NCBI RefSeq assembly: GCF_030272615.1
Contig: NC_081411.1
Span: 833,640,136 to 833,704,135, forward strand
DNA length: 64,000 bases
Source: Cryptomeria japonica
Lineage: Eukaryota > Streptophyta > Pinopsida > Cupressales > Cupressaceae
Reading direction: 5' to 3'
Both the position numbers and the translations under genes were made by a program. Under the pieces are notes generated by a model. It made no database searches. It was not told the DNA's origin and saw only the letters and a program-made list of their open reading frames with translations. Positions within the stretch are counted from its first letter, which is position 1, and every line of letters starts with the position of its first letter. Below, in pieces: positions 10,674-24,085 of this stretch.

Positions 10674-11190
10674 AGTAGGATATAAGGCGCGGGTTAGGAT
10701 ATAGGAAATGGAAGTTGGGAATAAAAGATAGGATGATGTGGGAGGTATAAGGGTAATAAAGGATGGATGGGGGTATAAGGGGATAGTGAAGGAAGTTTAG
10801 GATATGTTGGGGAGTGAAGGTAGGAGATGGGGATAGGTAGGTGAAGGAAAATGGAGGGATAAGGGATAGGATTTGGGTGAGATGGAAGGTAAGCTTAGGG
10901 GAATAAGGGAGGTAAAGGTTATGAGGTGTTGGTTAGGAAATGGATGAGATGGAAGGAAGGGTAGATGGAGGATAGGTAGGCGGGTAGGGGCTGGAAGGGT
11001 AGAAAGTGGGGAATAATGAATGAAGAAAGGGTAGGTGAAGGATGGAAAGATGAAGAAAGGGGAGGGATAAGGGATGGAAAATGTAGGATGGAAGAAAGAT
11101 GGAGGGTGGAGGGAGATATGAAGGATGTCACGGCTAGGTAAGGAAGGATTGAAACGGATGGACGAAAGGATGGAGAAGCAGACTCCCTCA
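10674..11190 (+). repeat. Purine-rich low-complexity tract
   Basis: About 500 bp in which the plus strand is almost all A and G (ggataaggga, ggaagggtag, gatggaagg) with scattered T. No exact period is visible. It separates the truncated integrase from the GDTN-LTR end at 11520 and may be the repeat array of the broken copy K. Such a tract could form triplex or other non-B DNA. Proline/serine-rich frames on the other strand are products of the composition. Confidence 0.75.
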
Positions 11191-11459
11191 TGTGGAGATT
11201 TTACCCACAAATTTTCTTTCGGAAATCCAAGGAAACCAATTGATATTCCAAATTTCACACTTTCATACATCCCTTACCTATCAGTTATCATTTTTGTGGA
11301 GATACAGATTTGCTTTAGGATTATCAATTACCTTGAACCCTCATCATGGAATTCATGCTTGGACACAACCTAGAAATTGCATTGCATCCTCTCAAGTAAA
11401 AGGTTAAAAATCTCCAAAACTGCTACTAAGCTAGGTGACTAAACTAAGACAAGTACTCC

Positions 11460-11520
11460 AGAAAGCAAAAAAGTAGGGGTCCCCATTTAAAATGGGGCGA
11501 TGTGTGAATACGTCACAATA
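11460..11520 (-). mobile_element. 5' end of a GDTN-family LTR, copy K
   Basis: Near-identical to the 5' terminus of copy A (6757-6815). In sense it starts TATTGTGACG at 11520 (G-to-A in the usual TGTTG), then TTCACACATCGCCCC and the hairpin CCCCATTTTAAATGGGG. It faces away from copy L, which begins at the next base. No matching 3' end or TSD was found, so K is a fragment. Confidence 0.7.
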
Positions 11521-12523
11521 GTACCTACCCTCATCATCTATTGGTCAATCAATCAAAGAAGGACATGTGTGCATTTTATTGTAATTCTATCATTGGTCAA
11601 GCATTAAATGCTTTGTAATGGGTGTAACAAACCCTAATTAGGGTTTCTATCTTTCAATCTTGGCCATTGATGTGGATTCAATCATGACCCTTCATCGTAA
11701 TGAGAGCACTATATAAGGCTCCACTCGTTCATTTGTAAAGGTTAATAGTTTAGTAGCAGATAGAAGTTAGATAGCAACTAGTTAGAGTAGAGTAGGAAGA
11801 GAAGGCAAAGATTGTTGCCAAGACTTCGTTGTAAGCAGCATATTAATTTCATTGAAGATATGGTGAACTTTTATGTGTTGATTCAACATTTGCATGGTCT
11901 CTACTTCTCATTTAATTTTCATGTTGTTTAGATAAATGGAAGAACTTTGTGTATGATCAATGGTGAAATTCGTACATCCATACTACTAACACTTTGTTGA
12001 TTGTAAAGTGTCTTGCGTAGTCCACTAGACCCATCTTACCCAAGCTTAACTTCAATTACTACTTATTCAATGTTCATTGATGCCTTGATGGTGTCTAGGA
12101 TTGTAGTGGTGATTTTAACATCATATGCTTACCTTAGGAGATTGTACTAAACTTTGTGGAGTTGTTGTTTTGCATGGCAAAGAAAAGTCTAGTTGAGTTT
12201 CACCAAAGACGTTCGTCGCTCTTACATTCTTAGGACTCGATTAACTTTCTCAACCCTATCTCTTTTGCTCTTATTTTTTAAGTTAAGTGAAATTCCACAT
12301 TCCATTCAAGCATTCAAGATTCAACGTAAGTCCCCTTGTGATTCCAGCAATATCACATCAAACAACTGAGTCTATCCAAGAGCACATCAAGACCTGACAT
12401 TTGGAGCCTTGGAGTCATCCCATTTGATCACATAGTTTAGCATTTGGGAGGATTTTGTTCAAGAGAGGATAGAATATAGTATTTTATTTTGTGTTGCATA
12501 GTGCATAAAAAACACCATCAACA
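11521..12523 (+). mobile_element. 3' part of a GDTN-family LTR, copy L
   Basis: Begins within the family at 'gtacctaccc', matching the complement of copy C near 39475, and runs to the terminus ...ACACCATCAACA at 12523. It holds the telo-box palindrome (11629-11646), TATATAA (11710-11716), the CATTTGTAAAGG segment, GTAAGTCCCCTTGTGATTCC (from 12326) and the GAGAGGATAGAATA segment before the end. The 5' part, array and ORF are absent, cut at the junction with K. Confidence 0.8.
11629..11716 (+). promoter_or_regulatory. Terminal LTR promoter of copy L
   Basis: Perfect AAACCCTAATTAGGGTTT palindrome (11629-11646), 63 bp, then TATATAA (11710-11716), in the spacing found in the other family members. 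Confidence 0.65.
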
Positions 12524-14980
12524 AGATCCAATAATGAGCCATTGAACCAGTGGAGTATAACAGGAGCTATGGGGTGGGGACAAGACCAATTTCCCAATTC
12601 CAATCAGAGAAAACAGCAGTAACATTGATAATTGATGAACTTGATGGTCATGTTGATTCAAGGTTCCCCAAATCTACAACCTATCTAGATTGACTCCATC
12701 CATGAATGTAAAGCTTAACGAGTTTCCCTCTCATCTTGTCTTTAGGGTGCACGCACTAGTGATATTCTCAAGCACTACTTTTCTCTCTATTAGAGGGAGC
12801 TGTAGAGTAGCCATTTCTATTCACGAAATGCCATGAGACAATTAAACTATCAGTTTTTGTTATAATTTTTGTCTAAAACAAAATGAGATCCTTATTACTT
12901 TTCAATTCATAGTTTTTAATTTAAAACAAAATAGGCTAATGCAATTTGAGGGTTTTTTTGGCTAAATAAGAATAACATGTAGGGTTTCTAATTTTTAGTA
13001 TTAAAGAATGTTGTTTGGGGTTTTCCAAAGGTCGAGAAGTCAACAAAATTTGTAAACCTTGTAGACACAAAAATTTTGAAGCATGCCCGATTCTACACCA
13101 ATTCCATGCAAACTTTGATTCCAAGATGTTTTGTACCAGGAATCAACCTAGTTTTTAGCAATTGAGTAACATAGTATTTTTCATTAACTATATTAAATGA
13201 GGAGAACATTAACCAACACTCGAACTATATTTCTATTATGCTTATGATTACAAAGTGTCTATCAAAGGAAACAATCCATCTTGGACTCCATTCTCTATTT
13301 GTAGATATCTTGTCTTAAGGATTTACGAAAAAAATTCTATTGGCATCAAACATTGCAAATAGCTCTTGCATGGGATACACATTACATAGGTTTATGCTTA
13401 AAAGTTACCAAAATATGAGCATTGGATACTTGCACATTTCAAAGACGATCTAGATACAATATGGCATGAAACTCCTAATTATGATGCATGAAAATCCTTT
13501 GCTATCAAAATCAATCATTTATGATTCAATATTGAAATTTAAAAAACAAAAAGCCATTTCCAATCAAGTCGTGAATGATATCAAAGTCCAAAATTTCAAA
13601 TTTCTTGCCATACATAGTTGTTTGTGTAGCTTGTCTATCATCGTTAATTTTAAAATATAAATTATTAATTGTTACATGATATTTGAAAGTAATTTTATTG
13701 TCAACTAATTAATTATTGGTAGTTTTTTTATTTTAAATAATAACTAATACATAAAAGTCAAAAATACTATAATAAAATTAAAATATAATAGAAATTTTGA
13801 ATTGTTAAATAATATTAATTTAATATTAGTCTTTTCTCATTGGTAACATGGGAAATTTTAGATTGGTCTAAGCCAAGGAAGGCCACAAATGAGGGACCTC
13901 ATCCCTAACACGAACACACTGCATTAATGTGAATAGTTCAAACCCATGACCAATAGGAGCACAAAGCCCACAAGCACACCAACCCAACAAGGGTTTGGAG
14001 CATAAAGTCACTGACATGAATGCCAATAACTTCAACACAAATGTTCAAAGTCACAATCACAAAGGATCAATGATGCCACAATTCCTACGATCACAATGGC
14101 CTAACACATTTTGAACCTCGATGGTTACAACAATGTGATGATTTAACCATCACGCTATACCATTAACAACAATTTTAATTTATTTATTATTCTTTTGTAC
14201 AACAATGTCATATTTTAACCATCATGCTATGCCATTAACAACAATTTTAATTTATTTATTATTCTTTAGTAATTATTTTAATTAATAATTAAAATTTAAT
14301 ATTATTAAAAAATTAACTTCTAAATAAATCAAAATTATTTATTGGCTATTGATTGATATATTTTTTGATATTTAAAATTTAAAAAAATTAAAATTGTAAA
14401 AATAAAAAAGTAATAAAGGAGGCAAAACAATTTATTTATTGCTTTTTGAAAGGAAGGCAGCATAAAGAAGGGAAAAAAATGGATTTAAGAAAAAGGGAGA
14501 AATCAAAGCTAAAGAAATAGAAAACAATCAGCTCAAGAAAGGGTAACTCAAAAGCCATAGTAAATACTAAAGTGTAGAAAAGCAACAAAGCACACATTTG
14601 AGTGAGGGTTAAAGTTTGTAAAAAGTGAAGAAGTCAAAAAATACTCTGGTTGAGATGCACCTTACATAAATATATGGCACTTGAAAAATAAAACTGTAGC
14701 CTTTTGATTAAATTCGTGCCTCAACATAGGCAATGCACTTTCTTGAGACCCTTGGCAACTTCTCAAAAAAATTGTAGTTAGAAAATGAAAAGGATGCCTC
14801 GTAAGAAACTCAACCAAGTCAACAAAAAGATTTATCTTGCAGCTCAAGAAAAGCAAAACGAATAGCAATACTCAACAAAGGAAATCTAATACATCTCTTC
14901 TAATGTCCCCATTTTAACCCCATCTTTTTCTATGAGCGTTGACTAGTTTTAGGGTTTTCTTCAGGTTTCCTGATGTGCTA
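12524..14980. other. AT-rich non-coding DNA
   Basis: No coding sequence or RNA gene could be supported. The stretch is AT-rich, with runs of T/A near 13640-13850 and 14270-14410. It holds one local duplication (14128-14270), reported separately. A 'taatgtcccc' phrase at 14901 resembles the start of the TGTAATGTCCC-type element seen at 44397, but no partner end was found. Confidence 0.5.
14128..14270 (+). repeat. 71-bp tandem duplication
   Basis: Two adjoining copies of about 71 bp (starting near 14128 and 14199) share 'ccattaacaacaattttaat' and the 'ttatttattattctttt/a' tail, with a few substitutions. Confidence 0.8.
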
Positions 14981-15030
14981 GCAAAGTTCCAATGTTCTTG
15001 GTGAGCTCAATTCTCAGGGTTTCAACAGCA

Positions 15031-15310
15031 GTTGCTATTTATACTAAGTGCTCGTCTAGCACCAATCTTTTTGGGTTTTTTTGGGTTTGTTCTTTTTGGT
15101 CCTCAAAGAATACTGCTATTTATAGTAAGTGCTTGCATGGCACCGATCTTTATAGGTTTTTTTGGGTTTGTTCTCTTTGCTTCTCAAACAACACTACTAT
15201 TGATAGTAAGTGTTTGCATGGCACCAATCTTTCTAGGGTTTTTTGAGTTTGTCCTCTTTGGTTCTTGGAGAACACTATTATTTATAATGTTCACTTGTGG
15301 GCATCAATTA
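15031..15310 (+). repeat. 81-bp tandem repeat, 3-4 copies
   Basis: Units start near 15031, 15112, 15193 and 15274 (the last partial). Each holds 'gctatttatagtaagtg', 'tgcatggcacc', 'gggtttttttgggtttgtt' and 'ctctttggt'. Since 81 is a multiple of three, two frames stay open across the array and give hydrophobic repeats (IFLGFFGFVLFGSQ type). Lack of flanking coding signal makes a gene unlikely. Confidence 0.85.
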
Positions 15311-17024
15311 TCATCTTTCAGCTTCAATTGGTTCTGGTATGTTCAATGCTATGTTACTTCCATAAGGTGATGGAAATTATTCAAATATTTTCACTTAAAG
15401 TGTTTTAAAAGTGATTTTTTAATATTAAACTTAAGTGAATTAATATTTTGAAAAGTGTGTTTCCAATCTAGATGCCTAAGCTATGGGAGACATAAGTTGT
15501 TTTTAAAAGTTATATGGGGTCTTGTTCGACGGAATATTATAATCAAATATTTGAATTTTTTCCTAATTTCTCCCTCCAAGTCTATATATTCCATTGTTCC
15601 ATGGGAACGCATCCTCTCCAAAAAACTGTAATGTCCCCACTTTGAAATAGAATTTAATGGTAAATATTAATAATAAAATTTAAATTTAAAAGACTAAAAA
15701 TAAAATGAAAATGAAAATATAAAAGAATATAATTAAATAAAATTAAAAATTGAATTAAGTTAAAGAATGGACAAAAGGCATGAAATGATTAGTTATGACT
15801 CTCCCAAATATGAGGTATAAAAGGGAGAAGAGAGCCTCATTTGAGGGGCGATAATTTTGGGGAATCAGAAGTGCAGAACTGACTTAAATAAAAAGTGCAG
15901 ATATGATTATGAAAGGTTATGTCCCTTTCAAAGGGCAGAAATAATGAAGAGTTGCACTCTTTCAAAGAGTGCTGAAGATTAAAGGGTGTGTCTCTTGCCA
16001 AAGGGCATACATGTTGAAGAGGTGTGACCTCTCCCTCACATTGAGAGATATAAAGGAAAGGAATCAAAGCATCCAGTAAAATCACCATCGATCAGTTCAA
16101 ATCAGAATTGTTTTTAAGTTACAGGCAGTAACATCTTTGTTCTTGGTGGCATGCATAGGAATGCACTTAATATGTATGCTTAATATGAAACCTTATAATG
16201 TTCATACTGTCATTCTGGTTAGAGGAGTTTTGAATATATTCACGTTTTATTATGAGCAACCAATAATGATTGCAATTAAGGGTATCGTTGCCTTGAGGAA
16301 GAACAATCAGATCGAAGAATGATTAGTTAAATTAGTGATAGGATCCTTAAACAAACAACCAATAATGTTTGACACGACTAAGCAATAACAACAGAGGGAA
16401 AGGCAGCGACCTTTCAAAGGGGTCACTGCCACTAAAGTCATGACCATTGGTTGGTGGCCTTCCGCCATGAATGGAGGGGAATAAATAGCCTCCAAGCATT
16501 TGAAGAGAGAAAAGAACGGATCTGGAAAATCAGAAAATAGAAATTGTGGAGCCTGCTTCGGTATTCACCAATAACACTTGGAGGAAAAGACGTTTCCTTG
16601 GTATGGACTTTGTGCAATATTTTTACAATATACGTATATGCCTACATAACTGATTTTGGGTAACAATACTTATGAATCTCTGATATATATAAGAGTCAAT
16701 ATTCTGTATACTTGGATATAGTTATATTCTGAAATACTATACAGACTGTTATAAACTAAATTCTGATATACTTAATTATTCTGAAATCCTGTGCACATTA
16801 GTCTATATTTTGCAACAATGCTATGACTATATACAAATACATATATAATACATCACTGCATACCAAATGCATATATGTTTCTGCATATCCAGTATGATGA
16901 ATACTGTTGATACTTGGAAATTCCATGTTAGTTATTACATTCAATTCATATCTGTTATAGTAGATCCAAGTTATGATATAATACTGTGAAATTGGTTCTT
17001 AAGTAAGCATGATCAAAGGAGATG

Positions 17025-17385
17025 AGTTACAGTGAGGAGAACGGTGTTGGGGTCACCTTTTAGGTACGCCACCTCATGGTTTAAGACCGGGGAGTCCCAT
17101 GAGGCCAAGAGAGCACTGAGGATGCTGCCTTTGGGCCTATAAAGGAAAGACTTCCTGGGTACCTTGCTGTAACAGTCCTCTAACTTCTATCATGCTGAAC
17201 AAATATGAAACGATGGGTTAGGACAGGTATGATGAGTGGAGGAAAACGGTGATAGGACGCCTCACTAGGTAAGCCACCTCATTGATGGCATGGGCCACAA
17301 GAGGTCAAGGGGGTTAAGCTGCCCTTGAGCCTAGAGTAGAGGGTTTCTTGGGCACCACACTTGATCATCCTATCCTATTCCTACT
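17025..17385 (+). repeat. Imperfect ~190-bp tandem duplication
   Basis: Two adjoining segments share ordered blocks: 'aacggtg' + 'ggtacgccacctcat' / 'ggtaagccacctcat', 'tgagg..ctgcctttgggcct' / 'taagctgcccttgagcct', and 'cttcctgggtacc' / 'tttcttgggcacc'. Divergence is high, so the duplication is old. No coding frame spans it. Confidence 0.7.
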
Positions 17386-18714
17386 CTATGACTAATTCTT
17401 TTAGAATGAACTCATGTTTAACACAAATAGGGTCTTAGGATTTGTTATGATCATATATATTTTTATATCATCCTAACCTGTTTGAAGGGTAAAGCAATTA
17501 CAGCCGAGTCTATTTATGTTTTTTGTAAATATTCATTAACAATAAGGGAGGAATTGAAAAAACAAAAGAAACCATTACAGATCTGTATCCAGATTAAGTG
17601 ATAAATTTCAAAACAGAGCACACAATAACTATAAGATCCATCAAAAGAGTAACACTTTCGCTTACTGTTTCATGACAGTATTCAGCCGTATTAACTATGT
17701 AGCATATCACCCTCTCATCCTTGTCTGAAATCTGTCCAATAACAACCTCCATTATAATTTATAAGAGAAGACATAACTTTTCACTTTAACTATTCTAGAT
17801 AGAAAGGGAAGAGAAAATTTATAGAGTTGACAGCTCAAGTGATACCTTTATTTGATCAGTACCAGTGGCAGTTGCAACAATCCCAGTCATTCCCTTAGGT
17901 AACTTGGCAGAAAGCTTCCCTGCATATGCTCGAAGTATTCTTTGAAAGACCTGACAAATCCAGAAAAAGGCTCTCAAGTAAATAGATGAAACAGAAACAA
18001 TGTTCAAAAAATAGGCAACAGCTGACACATTTTAATGACCACTATATTGAAATCTGCAAGTTAGTAAAGAACATAGAATCATAACAAAATGCTTTGAGGA
18101 AAACATACAGATAAGGAAAATAAAAATTCTTCCATTTCAAAGTTCAAACTAGAATTCCAGTGTTGCCAAAAATTAGCTGATGGTGAAGAATGAGGTGTTT
18201 GTTGTTCATAGTCAAAAAGTTGTAATCCAGGAATGATTTTGCAAAAGCTAACTTCATACATGCCAGGCAATGGTACATAATTCGTGATAAGAGACAATTT
18301 TCACTGAAACAACCAGGTCTCTAGTGGAATCCAATTTCTAAATAGTTAAAAGAGTGTAGTGTTGTATGGATGATCGGTTGATTTTACACTAATATATAGT
18401 ATACTGATGTTATCTAATTGCTGATCAGCGATGGATTGAAAAACAAAAGATGACTCAAGTTCAAAAAAAATGCATGGGTAACACTAGCAGGTTCCTACTC
18501 ATCCTAAAAAATATAGATGAAGCCCAATATCAAGACTGGGACGTTGAAGATAACATACATAGATAACATCACAATATTCTCAGTAAATTGTTTCAGCTTT
18601 CAATAATTAAAGAAAGTATGATAAGGTGTTTTAGCTTTCAATAATTTAAGAAACAATAGAGCACAGACTTTCTCAAGCTTGAGAATGAAAAATTGGCAAG
18701 GGGTGTAGAACACA

Positions 18715-18930
18715 GAAGTACTACTGAGAGGGGGGCTGAATCAGTAGTACAAAATCTTTAACTTTTCTTTGCAACTTTAAACTTTTATGAACTTTAATCT
18801 GAAAACTGAAAGACATAAAAGTGCAACAACTGAAACTGAGAAAGATGCAACATCAAAAGCACAACACACAAGATATTACGTGGAAACCCAATGTGGGGAA
18901 ACCACGGTGAGAAATGCCACTAGGATCAAC
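18715..18930 (+). mobile_element. Fragment of a plant LTR retrotransposon
   Basis: 'actactgagaggggggctga' followed by 'atcagtagt', then about 130 bp later 'attacgtggaaacccaatg' and 'ggggaaaccacggtgagaa'. This pair of phrases in this order is typical of LTRs of a common plant retrotransposon group, from memory of the general pattern. Ends cannot be set. Confidence 0.45.
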
Positions 18931-21900
18931 TGTCCTAATCTGGCCTCACAATCTTTACTCCAATTACAATGCTTTAAGGGCACCAACCCTAAGGAGTCTT
19001 CAAACCCTTGTCAAAAGTGCACCAACACTTCCAATCCAAACCCTTTGAGCACCAACTCAAAGTTCTACGAAAGATCTTACTGCCACTAGTCACTTATAGA
19101 AACAGAGATGCAAATACAGTTTTAAGCTAAAACACCAATGTATTTCCTGAACAATCTGTAGATGTAATAATGACTTTATCGTGAACTCAAAACAAACCGA
19201 ATGTTACTGTACCAATCTGAATTTTAAATACTACATTATCTCAGCAATACAAAACACAGAAGAAGAAAGCATATATTTTAACTGTAGCAGAAACACTGAG
19301 TCTGATCAGAATGCTTCTGTGTCTGTCTGATATAAATCTGCATTTGAAGAACAATCTGAATACTTGTGAAGGCCTTTGTGTCTTTAATAAAAAAATCTGC
19401 AAACAATCAAAGTTCTTCCAAAGACAAACAATCACCGCTGTGTATCAAAATTGAATTATGAACTTTAGATGATATAAAATAAACTGACAAAGATTATACC
19501 ATTCATCACCAAAAAGATGCCTCTTGAAATTCCAGTAACCCTGAATCGCTCTCAATCTGCCTTCAAACTTTATCCTCCAAACAACACACTGTGAGTGTAC
19601 AGAACTCTCCTTATCGAACCATTTTTATTTTCATTATTATCTCCTTATCATATCCAAGTTTTGAACTTCCACTCCACTAACTCTCTTGTACATTCCTCTT
19701 TTTCAAAACCATCCAAACATATTAAAATTATTGCATTTTTACAATACCCAACAAACTTTCTAATGCACTTCAAGAATATATAGAATACAATCTTTCTCCA
19801 TCGACAAGGTCTTGTAACTGCCACCGGTTAGGAAAACTGACAAACCACCGTACAACTGATAACTACCCAACAACCTTGAACCGAAAGATTAAGTATTATT
19901 TCCTTAACGTCTGTAAGATTCCCCCTTGCTGGCCCTAATTTTTTGCCTTTCTCATTAACTGTGATTTTGTCAAACAGTTGGCCTGCCAGTTGTTTACTGA
20001 GCTTTTTCTGATTTGATTTGTTTCTGAGTTTCAATTGCTTATTTACTCGAGCTGCAATTGCTCAGAAATTATGAATAGTGTTAACTAATGCCAATGAATT
20101 GAACACAGATTTCTTAATTGCAACTATCTACTTAACTTCAACAATGTGGAACCAAATACATACATGAATCTGCTATTCTATCACTGTCAATACTGAGAAA
20201 TTTAAACAGCAGGTTGATACTATGATTTCACAATGAACAAGATCATCACAAAGTCTTGCATACCAAGAAGTCGCTGAGCCTATCAAAATATTGTCTATTG
20301 GTTTAGTATCAGCAGTAATGTTCCTTCAAACTTCCAATGCTTCACCCTTGAATGTTTGCCGAGTCATGTACGACACTCTCCAAGTTGGTATGGCTGTCTT
20401 CCACTAGAAACCAGACCTGTACGGCACTGTCCCAGGTAATTTCAGTCATGTACAACTCTCCTCTCAGCTCCTTCAAAGCTGTACGGCCCAACCCTAAGTA
20501 TCTCAATCTTGGATAGCTGGCTGTAGATGGTTTCAGACTGGTACGGCCATGTTCACAGCACATATAACACTTCCTGTAGCAGTCCCAGTGTGTGCGCCAT
20601 TCCAGCAATCAAATGAAGCTTGGCAAGTGCTAAAGCAATCTTCACAAAGGATAATCCAGCTAGTATTTATGTGAAAATAAGAAAAACATTGGACCCCTAC
20701 TGCTGTTGCTCAAAATCGAACCCCATGCGGATGGCAATCACATTCAATAGAATAATCAACCAATGTAAATTAACTGATTTTACCTTGAAGCTCATACAAA
20801 ACCCCAGGTTGTGTCTTTCAACAGTGTGGAGATTGTCAGCAAAGAGGGATTTCATCCTCCAAGCCCTTGAAGATAAACTATTAAACTCTCCAATATTTTC
20901 ATGAACATTCAATCAAACAAGCATGCTTAGCAAACACTCGCTGCCTCTATTTATCCTTTTCACCAAGAGACCTTTACATCTTACCAGCAATGTGGGACAA
21001 AACAAGCTCCATATTTTATAATTTTTAATTACTTGAGTCTCATGTCCCCTCATTGGGTCAACTAAGCCTAGGGAGAACACTTTTCAAAATAATATAAAGT
21101 GACTTTATAACTTTATATTATACTTTTTTTTTAATTTTAAAGTCACTTTATTAAACAAACTTCTGGCATTAAAATATATTATCAATCAAACTCAGAATAC
21201 CATGTGCAATAGCTCTTCGGAAAGGTCTCGCAGACACACTCCAAGTCCAACACTGAGAATTTGGACTCACTGAGCCAACTGTTGACTTACTATAAATAGT
21301 AAGTCCCTCAAAAACTCCATCAAACAAGCTCGGTTTGGCCTGAAACTAAAATTGCCTAGGCCAAAATCCTCCTAGATCCCTTTTGTGTCCCAGTTAGCCA
21401 TCGGGACCATAGCAAAATGGGCTAATGACATATCATCTGATGACTAGCTAGAAAGGGGACATTACAACGTGACAAGCTTATACATATGTTCAATGAAGAT
21501 AAAGAAGTTTATTAAAACTGACCAAAGGAAGATTTAAGAAACTTTGTAATCAACTACAACATGATCAGCCTTTCAGCCTTATGAAGATAGATTTCATATT
21601 TTTGTTTTGCAGATCAAAATCAGATTGTCATCAAACCAAGAAAGATCAGACTGTATGTTCCTCTAAGATATTCTGTACGAATATTTTATACTTCACTTCT
21701 GTTTGCATTAATTTTGATCATTACTGATTTTGTCCAACTTGCTAATCATGTCACATGGAACTGTTTGCAAATCAAAGGTGTATTCAATAGAGACCAAATG
21801 GAATGTGCAAATACAGATTTGAACAAGTTGTTCATACATTTGATTTATTTGTGTTTAGATCTGTTCTCTGTTATTGCAGTCTTCAAATTTTATGCAACTT

Positions 21901-23755
21901 ATGTATGCCATTAAAGTTATAAACGCAATACTTGACATCAATGACAAAAATGCCAACAATGGGCCGGTGTTCCGGATTTCTGCAATAGTGTCCTGAAGCC
22001 AAGTGTAATGTTTGTGGTATCTATAAAATGCAACATTTCCATGTCACAAAGAAGTTCAAACATTACTTATGACGTCCAAAGCCTCAAGAGCTAAAGGATC
22101 CTAGGGAATTCAGAACAACATGAAACCAAATCAATAACTTTGTATGCATACAGTTGGGGTTTTTGTTATTTATCTTTCTTTAGTTTTGTCTTTTCTCCAT
22201 TTTGTACTTTTGGGTTAAAAGTAAACAAAAATCCTAGAAACCACCATCATACAAAGGAGCTGCCCCTCTCAAATGCAGAGGAAGATTGTGATTTTATAGC
22301 AATATCTCCAACTCTTGGGATATTTGTCACTGACCATTGGGTGAGTCACTTTGAAATATGCAGTAGCAAATTGATTTACCAACAGCATGATAAGGGATCA
22401 AGAATTGATATATGCATGTTGCAGTAATCAAAGTTTCGTAAAAATATAATACAATGTTGATGCATCAATGTAGAACATGCATTCCCAACTATATGGTAGA
22501 ATCTGCAAGTGCAATGGAATGTGGCAGGATCTACAGTGACTAACTTGATTAGAATATAAACGAAATCCTGCCAAAAAAAAAATATTTTGGGGTGATGCAA
22601 GATTGCTATTAAACCCTAGGATGCTCATGCATCAACTTCATTGAAAGTAGTTCTTTATTGTAAGCAATTGAGACAGCCATGATAGACAAATGCAAAATGT
22701 GGTGATGTAGTAAGTATTGATGGACAAACTACCTTAGCATGATATGTTTCCTATTGTGGTTCTTTATCTGTTGTGAATAGAACAGCCATGGTAGACATAT
22801 ACACCAACTATGGAGGTGTAATAAACGGATATGAATTGGTGGACAAACCACCTCAGGGCAATGTGTTTCATGAACTGCAATAAATGATGGATTTGCACAA
22901 AATGGGCTTGTCAATAAAGTCTTGCAGAATTTTAAGCAAACACAATTCGGAGTTGTAAAGTCAAGCTCATCAACCTTAGCCATGTAGTCTCCCACCAAAT
23001 GCTAAACTTGGTGCTTTCAACAGAATATGGAGGTCTGTAAAACTAATAGAAATTAGGGAAGGAAACTAAGTAGTTTTGTTTGATATGTCTTGGACTCTTG
23101 AGTGTCTATAACTACACTCTTGGCTGTTACTGATGAGCTCTCTTTCTTATCTAATTTAGAGAGGTGGCAGGCATCCTGTCAAACACTCGTTGTAGCGATT
23201 GAAAACAAGATCTTTGTTCGCATATGACTTTCTAAATGCATTAAAATAGTTTCATGTGACATATGTGATATGAACAAATAATGGGCAACTAAAAATGGAA
23301 TGTTCCAGATTTCATCAGAAAAGAAACATAAAATGGCCATGCCATCTGCTAAAGTAAAAAGAAAATAATGTAAAACACCATTTTTTTTAATATAGTTCAC
23401 CTTGAATAAATTAAACAACGTTTGGCTCTTCGTTAGAGCACTGCACCGCTTTAAACTTCTCTTTATCATCAAAAAAACCTGCAATTTTTATATAGAAAAG
23501 TCAGCAAAATATAAATATAAAGTTTAATGGAGCATGAGTCTCGACTCTCGACAAACAAGGCATATTTGTAATATAAAAGCCTTTAAAATTACTTACCAGT
23601 AAGAAGCTATTGATGAGCATAAGTAAAATTCTACTTGGGGCTTTCAATTTTAGCACCCGACATCATTATTTCAAAATAAAATTACTCTTTCAAAAATGTA
23701 TACCCCGGTCCATAAAAAAGCAATGATCTATCTCCTAACATATAAAGAAGAGCAT
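18931..23755. other. No gene recognised
   Basis: AT-rich non-coding DNA. Short open frames have no domain and no shared codon pattern. Between 20360 and 20560 the phrase TGTACGGC/TGTACAAC recurs about five times at irregular spacing, resembling the CGTAC-rich part of the gypsy LTR at 7905-8545. Around 22566-22630 a segment ('ttttggggtgatgcaagatt' then 'gctattaaaccctagga') has a diverged relative at 25268-25330. Confidence 0.45.
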
Positions 23756-24085
23756 GCAATTAAAAGCTACATGCTTTCACTTCTTCAATCTCCTTACAAT
23801 TATAATTTTGAGGCTTATTCATATTTTACAAGTATCATGACGAAACTGTAGTGACTAAATACTCTAACCAACCTAATTGGGAGACAACCCCCTCTATAGC
23901 ATGGCAATTTCATAGAATCGCAATTAAAAGCTACATGCTTTCACTTCTTCAATCTCCTTACAATTTATAATTTTGAGGCTTATTCATATTTTGCAAGTAT
24001 CATGACGAAACTGTAGTGATTAAATAAACTCTAACCCACCTAATTGGGAGGCAACCCTCTCTATAGCATGGCAATTTTATAGAAT
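23756..24085 (+). repeat. Recent 164-bp tandem duplication
   Basis: Two head-to-tail copies (23756-23919 and 23920-24085) starting 'gcaattaaaagctacatgct' and ending 'tagcatggcaattt.atagaatc'. They differ at only about ten positions, including 1-2 bp indels. Not coding. Confidence 0.92.

Larger units (their letters stand above)
15627..21466. mobile_element. Candidate TGTAATGTCCCC...GGGGACATTACA element
   Basis: TGTAATGTCCCC at 15627 and its exact inverse GGGGACATTACA ending at 21466 could be the two ends of one element of the class seen with a proper TSD at 44397-53822. Flanking 5-mers do not match (AAAAC against ACGTG), and no gag or pol was found between them. The ends may belong to separate insertions. 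Confidence 0.25.

Noticed and set aside
10797-11270. 157-residue Ser/Pro/Phe-rich frame on the minus strand
   Set aside because: It is the complement of a purine-rich low-complexity tract and has no domain.
14992-15370. Hydrophobic frames as a possible membrane protein
   Set aside because: They arise from an 81-bp tandem repeat that keeps frames open. No start, stop or splice context supports a gene.
15627-21466. A complete LTR element bounded by TGTAATGTCCCC and GGGGACATTACA
   Set aside because: Flanking 5-mers differ and no internal retroelement gene was found. Kept only as a low-confidence feature.
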